DNA of 64,000 nt from Prosthecobacter sp. GTDB lineage: Bacteria > Verrucomicrobiota > Verrucomicrobiia > Verrucomicrobiales > Verrucomicrobiaceae. Positions 61,070 to 64,000 of this stretch are shown piece by piece; the first letter of the stretch is position 1, and the number at the start of each line of letters is the position of its first letter. A model generated the notes under the pieces. The model was given only the letters and a program-made list of their open reading frames with translations. It was not told where the DNA came from and ran no database searches. The position numbers and the translations under genes are program-made. The stretch is taken from contig JABARQ010000015.1 of the NCBI GenBank assembly GCA_019186985.1, positions 163,553-227,552 of the forward strand, given 5' to 3'.

Positions 61070-62664
61070 CCACGCGACGCCAGGAAATCCGAGATCGTCT
61101 CCGCCAGGGTCCGGCTGATCCCCGGCACCTTCGCGGCGATGTCCCCGGCCGTCGCCTTGCGCAGGCGGGCCACCGAACCAAAAGCTTTGAGAAGGGCCGC
61201 CTTGCGGTTCTGGCTCACGCCGGGGCAGTCGTCGAGAATGCTCTCCTCGACTCGCCTGCCAAGAAGCAGCTGATGGTAGCCGTTCGCCCAGCGGTGGGCC
61301 TCGTCGCGGATGCGCTGCAGCAGCTTGAGGGCGCCCCGCTCATGCGGAATGCGCACCGGCTCGGATTCACCCGGAAAGAACACCTCCTCGTGCTGCTTGG
61401 CCAGGCCGACGACCGGCAGGCCGCCCAGCCCGAGCTTCTGCAGCTCCTCGACAGCCATGCCAAGCTGGCCCTTGCCGCCGTCCACGATCACCAGGTCGGG
61501 CAGCTTGACGAAGGTCTTCCGCCCGGCTTTCCCCGCCTGTGAGGAAAGGCGCTCCATGGCCTCCAGCGGGGACTCCTGGCTGAAGTCCGCCTCATCACCT
61601 CCCGCCGCCTCGCGCCCCTCCCGCAGGATGCGCGAAAAACGCCGCCGGATCACCTCGGCCATGCTGATGAAGTCGTTCTGACCGCTGACCGCACGGATGC
61701 GGTAGCGGCGGTAGTTCGCGTTGTCCGGCACTCCGTTCTTGAAGCGCACCATGCTCGCCACGCAGTGGGCGGTGCCGATGTTGGCGATGTCGAAGCACTC
61801 CATGACGAGCGGCGGCTTCTCAAGGCCAAGCTCCTCCTGAAGCTCCCTGACGTCCGCCATCGGGTCGATGGTGGACATCACCCTCGCGCGGGCGCCGCGC
61901 TCAAAGGTGCGCTTGGGCGCGAGGGTCTTGCGCATGTCCTCCACCATGTCGCGCAGCTCGGCGGCGCGCTCGAAGTCCAGCCTGGCCGCCGCCTTCTGCA
62001 TCTCCTCCTCCAGCACGGCGGTGAGGTCCCTCGCCCCCTTTCCCTCCAGCAGGGCGCAGGCCTCCTCCATGCGGCGGCGGTACTCCTCCGGCGTCACGCG
62101 GCCGATGCAGGGAGCGCTGCAGTTCTTGATGATGTCGTTGGAGCAGTGCCGGTATTCCTGCTCGCCCGGACGGATGGGCCGGCAGACCCGCAGACCATAC
62201 TGTTTGTTCAGCCAGTTGAGGGTCGTGCGCAGGGCGCCGCTGTGGGCGAAGGGGCCGAAGTAGCGCGCGCCGTCGTCCTTCTTCAGGCGGGTGAGGCTGA
62301 AGCGGGGGAACTCGTCCTGCAGATGCACGCGCACGAGCAGGAAGCGCTTGTCGTCGCGGAAGCTGATGTTGTACTTCGGCCGGAACTCCTTGATGAGCCG
62401 GCCCTCGAGCAGCAGCGACTCAGGCTCGTTGCGGACCTGGTGGATGTCGAAGTCCCAGATGCTGGCGATCAGCGCCCGCGTCTTGCGGTCGGCCAGCCGC
62501 GACCGCGCCGGGGTGAAGTAGTTGCTGAGCCGCTTCCGCAGGTCACGCGCCTTGCCGACGTAGATGACGCTGTCCAGCCGGTCGCGCATGACATAGACGC
62601 CCGGCGTGTGGGGCACGTCACGCAGCTTGGCCATGAGGTCGGGCTTGTTTCGGGGTCCGGACAT
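61066..62664 (-). CDS. uvrC: Excinuclease ABC subunit C, 532 aa
   Basis: Start at 62664 (MSGPRNKPDLMAKLRDVPHT). Domains in order: GIY-YIG nuclease (PGVYVMRDRLDSVIYVGKAR, about 18-95), a Cys-rich loop (HCSNDIIKNCSAPCIGR) as in UvrC, UVR motif (LDFERAAELRDMVEDMRKTL, about 225), RNase H-like C-terminal nuclease (MECFDIANIGTAHCVASMV; VIVDGGKGQLGMA) and helix-hairpin-helix tail (LDDCPGVSQNRKAALLKAFG). UvrC makes both incisions in nucleotide excision repair. Slightly shorter than the E. coli protein (about 610 aa) but complete. Confidence 0.95.
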   Translation of the reverse strand: MSGPRNKPDLMAKLRDVPHTPGVYVMRDRLDSVIYVGKARDLRKRLSNYFTPARSRLADRKTRALIASIWDFDIHQVRNEPESLLLEGRLIKEFRPKYNISFRDDKRFLLVRVHLQDEFPRFSLTRLKKDDGARYFGPFAHSGALRTTLNWLNKQYGLRVCRPIRPGEQEYRHCSNDIIKNCSAPCIGRVTPEEYRRRMEEACALLEGKGARDLTAVLEEEMQKAAARLDFERAAELRDMVEDMRKTLAPKRTFERGARARVMSTIDPMADVRELQEELGLEKPPLVMECFDIANIGTAHCVASMVRFKNGVPDNANYRRYRIRAVSGQNDFISMAEVIRRRFSRILREGREAAGGDEADFSQESPLEAMERLSSQAGKAGRKTFVKLPDLVIVDGGKGQLGMAVEELQKLGLGGLPVVGLAKQHEEVFFPGESEPVRIPHERGALKLLQRIRDEAHRWANGYHQLLLGRRVEESILDDCPGVSQNRKAALLKAFGSVARLRKATAGDIAAKVPGISRTLAETISDFLASRG

Positions 62665-62790
62665 GTGTTGAAGAGAACCGCAGAGATAAACGCCTGCGCC
62701 CGGATGCAAGTAAACATGGATTGTTCGTCCGCCCCGTCTTCATGGCCTGAAAAGCCTTGCCGCTGAAGCTGCGGCGGCCATGGGTGCGGC

Positions 62791-64000
62791 ATGACCGAAC
62801 GAGAAAGCCTGCCGCTCGACCGCCGCCTGAGGCAGGAGATCCTGTTTGCCCGTGAAAGCGTCTACCGCTTCGGCCAGCCGACGCCGCTTGAACGCCTGGT
62901 GCTTCCGGGACCCGGGCCCGGACCCGAGATCTGGGTGAAGCGCGAGGACCTTTCCCCCGTGAAGTCCTACAAGTGGCGCGGCGCCTGCAATCGCATGGCC
63001 CTGCTCACCCCGGAGCAGCGCGAACGCGGCGTGGTCACGGCCTCGGCCGGCAACCATGCCCAGGGCGTGGCCCTCGCCGCCAGGACACTCGGCATCCGCG
63101 CACGCATCCACATGCCGCGCTCCACCCCGAAGGTGAAGCAGCACGCCGTGCGGCATCATGGCGGCGACTTCGTCCAAATCGTGCTCACGGGCGACAGTTA
63201 TGACGAGGCCGTGCTTGCCGCCCGCGAGGCCGAGCGCCTGCACGGACTGGTCTATGTCCATGCCTACGATGACCTCGCCGTCATGGCCGGCCAGGGCACG
63301 CTGGCGGATGAGGTGGTGCTTTCCGGTCACGGCCCCTTTGACGCGGCCTATCTTCAGATTGGCGGCGGCGGCATGGCCTCCGCAGTCTCGGACTGGCTGA
63401 AGACCTACTGGCCCGGCATCGAGATCATCGGCGTTGAAGGCATCGGCCAGGCCTCCATGAAGGCCGCCATCGAGGCCGGAGCCCCCGTGGAGCTTCATGA
63501 TCTCGACATCTTTTGCGACGGAACGGCTGTCCGCAAGGCGGGCGCGCTGCCCTTTGAAATCTGCCGCACAATGATGCAGCGCATCGTCACCGTGACCAAC
63601 GCGGAGGTCAGCGCCGCCATCCGCGTGCTCTGGGAGACCCTGCGCTGCATCTCGGAGCCCTCCGGCGCCATGGGCCTCGCCGCCGTGATCAAGGAGCGGG
63701 CCGCGCTCGCCAACCAAAAGGTTCTCATCGTCATCACCGGCGCCAACATCGACTTCCTCCAGCTCGGCCTCATCGCCCACTCCGAGGGCGCGGCCAGCAC
63801 CGCCTCACGAAGCCTGCGCATTCACATCCCCGAACGCCCGGGTGCCATGCTGGCGCTGCTCGACTCCTGCCTGGACGGCTTCAACATCGCCGACTTCCAA
63901 TACGGCCTGCATCATCCCGACGAGGCCTGGCCGGTCTTCACCGTCACCGCCGAGGACGAAGCCAGCCTTGCCTCCCTGCCCGCCCGCCTGGACGCCGCCG
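62791..64000 (+). CDS. ilvA: Threonine dehydratase (IlvA-like), 3' end outside window
   Basis: It runs from the ATG at 62791 to the window end without a stop (403 codons seen). PLP-dependent fold II features: PLP Lys in VKSYKWRGA (about residue 61), SAGNHAQGVA, glycine-rich phosphate loop IGGGGMASAV and SEPSGAMGLAA. An ACT-like regulatory domain begins at LRIHIPERPGAMLALLDSC (about 343). Threonine deamination to 2-oxobutyrate for isoleucine synthesis is the likely role; ACT-like feedback by isoleucine is typical of the biosynthetic form. A catabolic form cannot be excluded without the C terminus. Confidence 0.9.
   Translation, partial: MTERESLPLDRRLRQEILFARESVYRFGQPTPLERLVLPGPGPGPEIWVKREDLSPVKSYKWRGACNRMALLTPEQRERGVVTASAGNHAQGVALAARTLGIRARIHMPRSTPKVKQHAVRHHGGDFVQIVLTGDSYDEAVLAAREAERLHGLVYVHAYDDLAVMAGQGTLADEVVLSGHGPFDAAYLQIGGGGMASAVSDWLKTYWPGIEIIGVEGIGQASMKAAIEAGAPVELHDLDIFCDGTAVRKAGALPFEICRTMMQRIVTVTNAEVSAAIRVLWETLRCISEPSGAMGLAAVIKERAALANQKVLIVITGANIDFLQLGLIAHSEGAASTASRSLRIHIPERPGAMLALLDSCLDGFNIADFQYGLHHPDEAWPVFTVTAEDEASLASLPARLDAA

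Overview
The window looks like a chromosome segment of a GC-rich member of the Verrucomicrobiota, probably near the Prosthecobacter/Verrucomicrobiaceae group. This placement rests on gene style (formylglycine sulfatases, one with C-terminal EF-hands, giant secreted choice-of-anchor D/delta-60/NHL proteins, PQQ-like propellers, Verrucomicrobia-type short-period repeats). No phylogenetic marker was tested.

Layout. (1) 1-14666: two giant secreted mosaic proteins on the + strand, paralogous in their C-terminal half, with a 351-nt identical 3' end. (2) 15103-17978: an intradiol dioxygenase and a DinG/XPD-type helicase on the minus strand; the helicase is bracketed by inverted heptad-repeat arrays. 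(3) 18220-18296: tRNA-Pro(CGG), followed by a defence island. A seven-gene, tightly coupled operon (18503-29402) encodes a SNF2 helicase, a Septu-like ATPase/HNH pair, a type III Mod, a GxxExxY protein, RhuM and a type III Res. A Fic protein follows on the other strand inside a 23-bp direct repeat. (4) 31533-36705: sulfatase, sterol-desaturase-like hydroxylase, secreted nitrilase-family protein and a P1/phospholipase C-like protein. (5) 36989-42768: a second defence operon, hsdS - AAA ATPase - HNH - hsdM, with no hsdR. Remnants of other genes lie at both edges. (6) 43010-51377: a second P1/PLC-like protein, then a minus-strand block with a RegB/RegA redox two-component system, two CydA-like proteins each fused to a C-terminal cytochrome c, and a sulfatase between them. 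(7) 52104-64000: HAF/Fn3 secreted protein, FAD oxidoreductase, esterase, PQQ-like propeller, two MFS transporters (one behind a strong terminator and a small ORF), uvrC, and a threonine dehydratase cut by the window end.

The most interesting signal is that two unrelated DNA methyltransferases (type III Mod and type I HsdM) are each directly preceded in the same operon by an ATPase-HNH gene pair, and that the type I locus has lost or never had its HsdR motor nuclease. Second is the traffic of short palindromic repeats. An octad hairpin repeat brackets the GxxExxY gene and also sits in frame inside the SNF2 helicase gene, encoding the same peptide in both proteins. Two further genes have duplicated, decaying copies of their 3' ends nearby.
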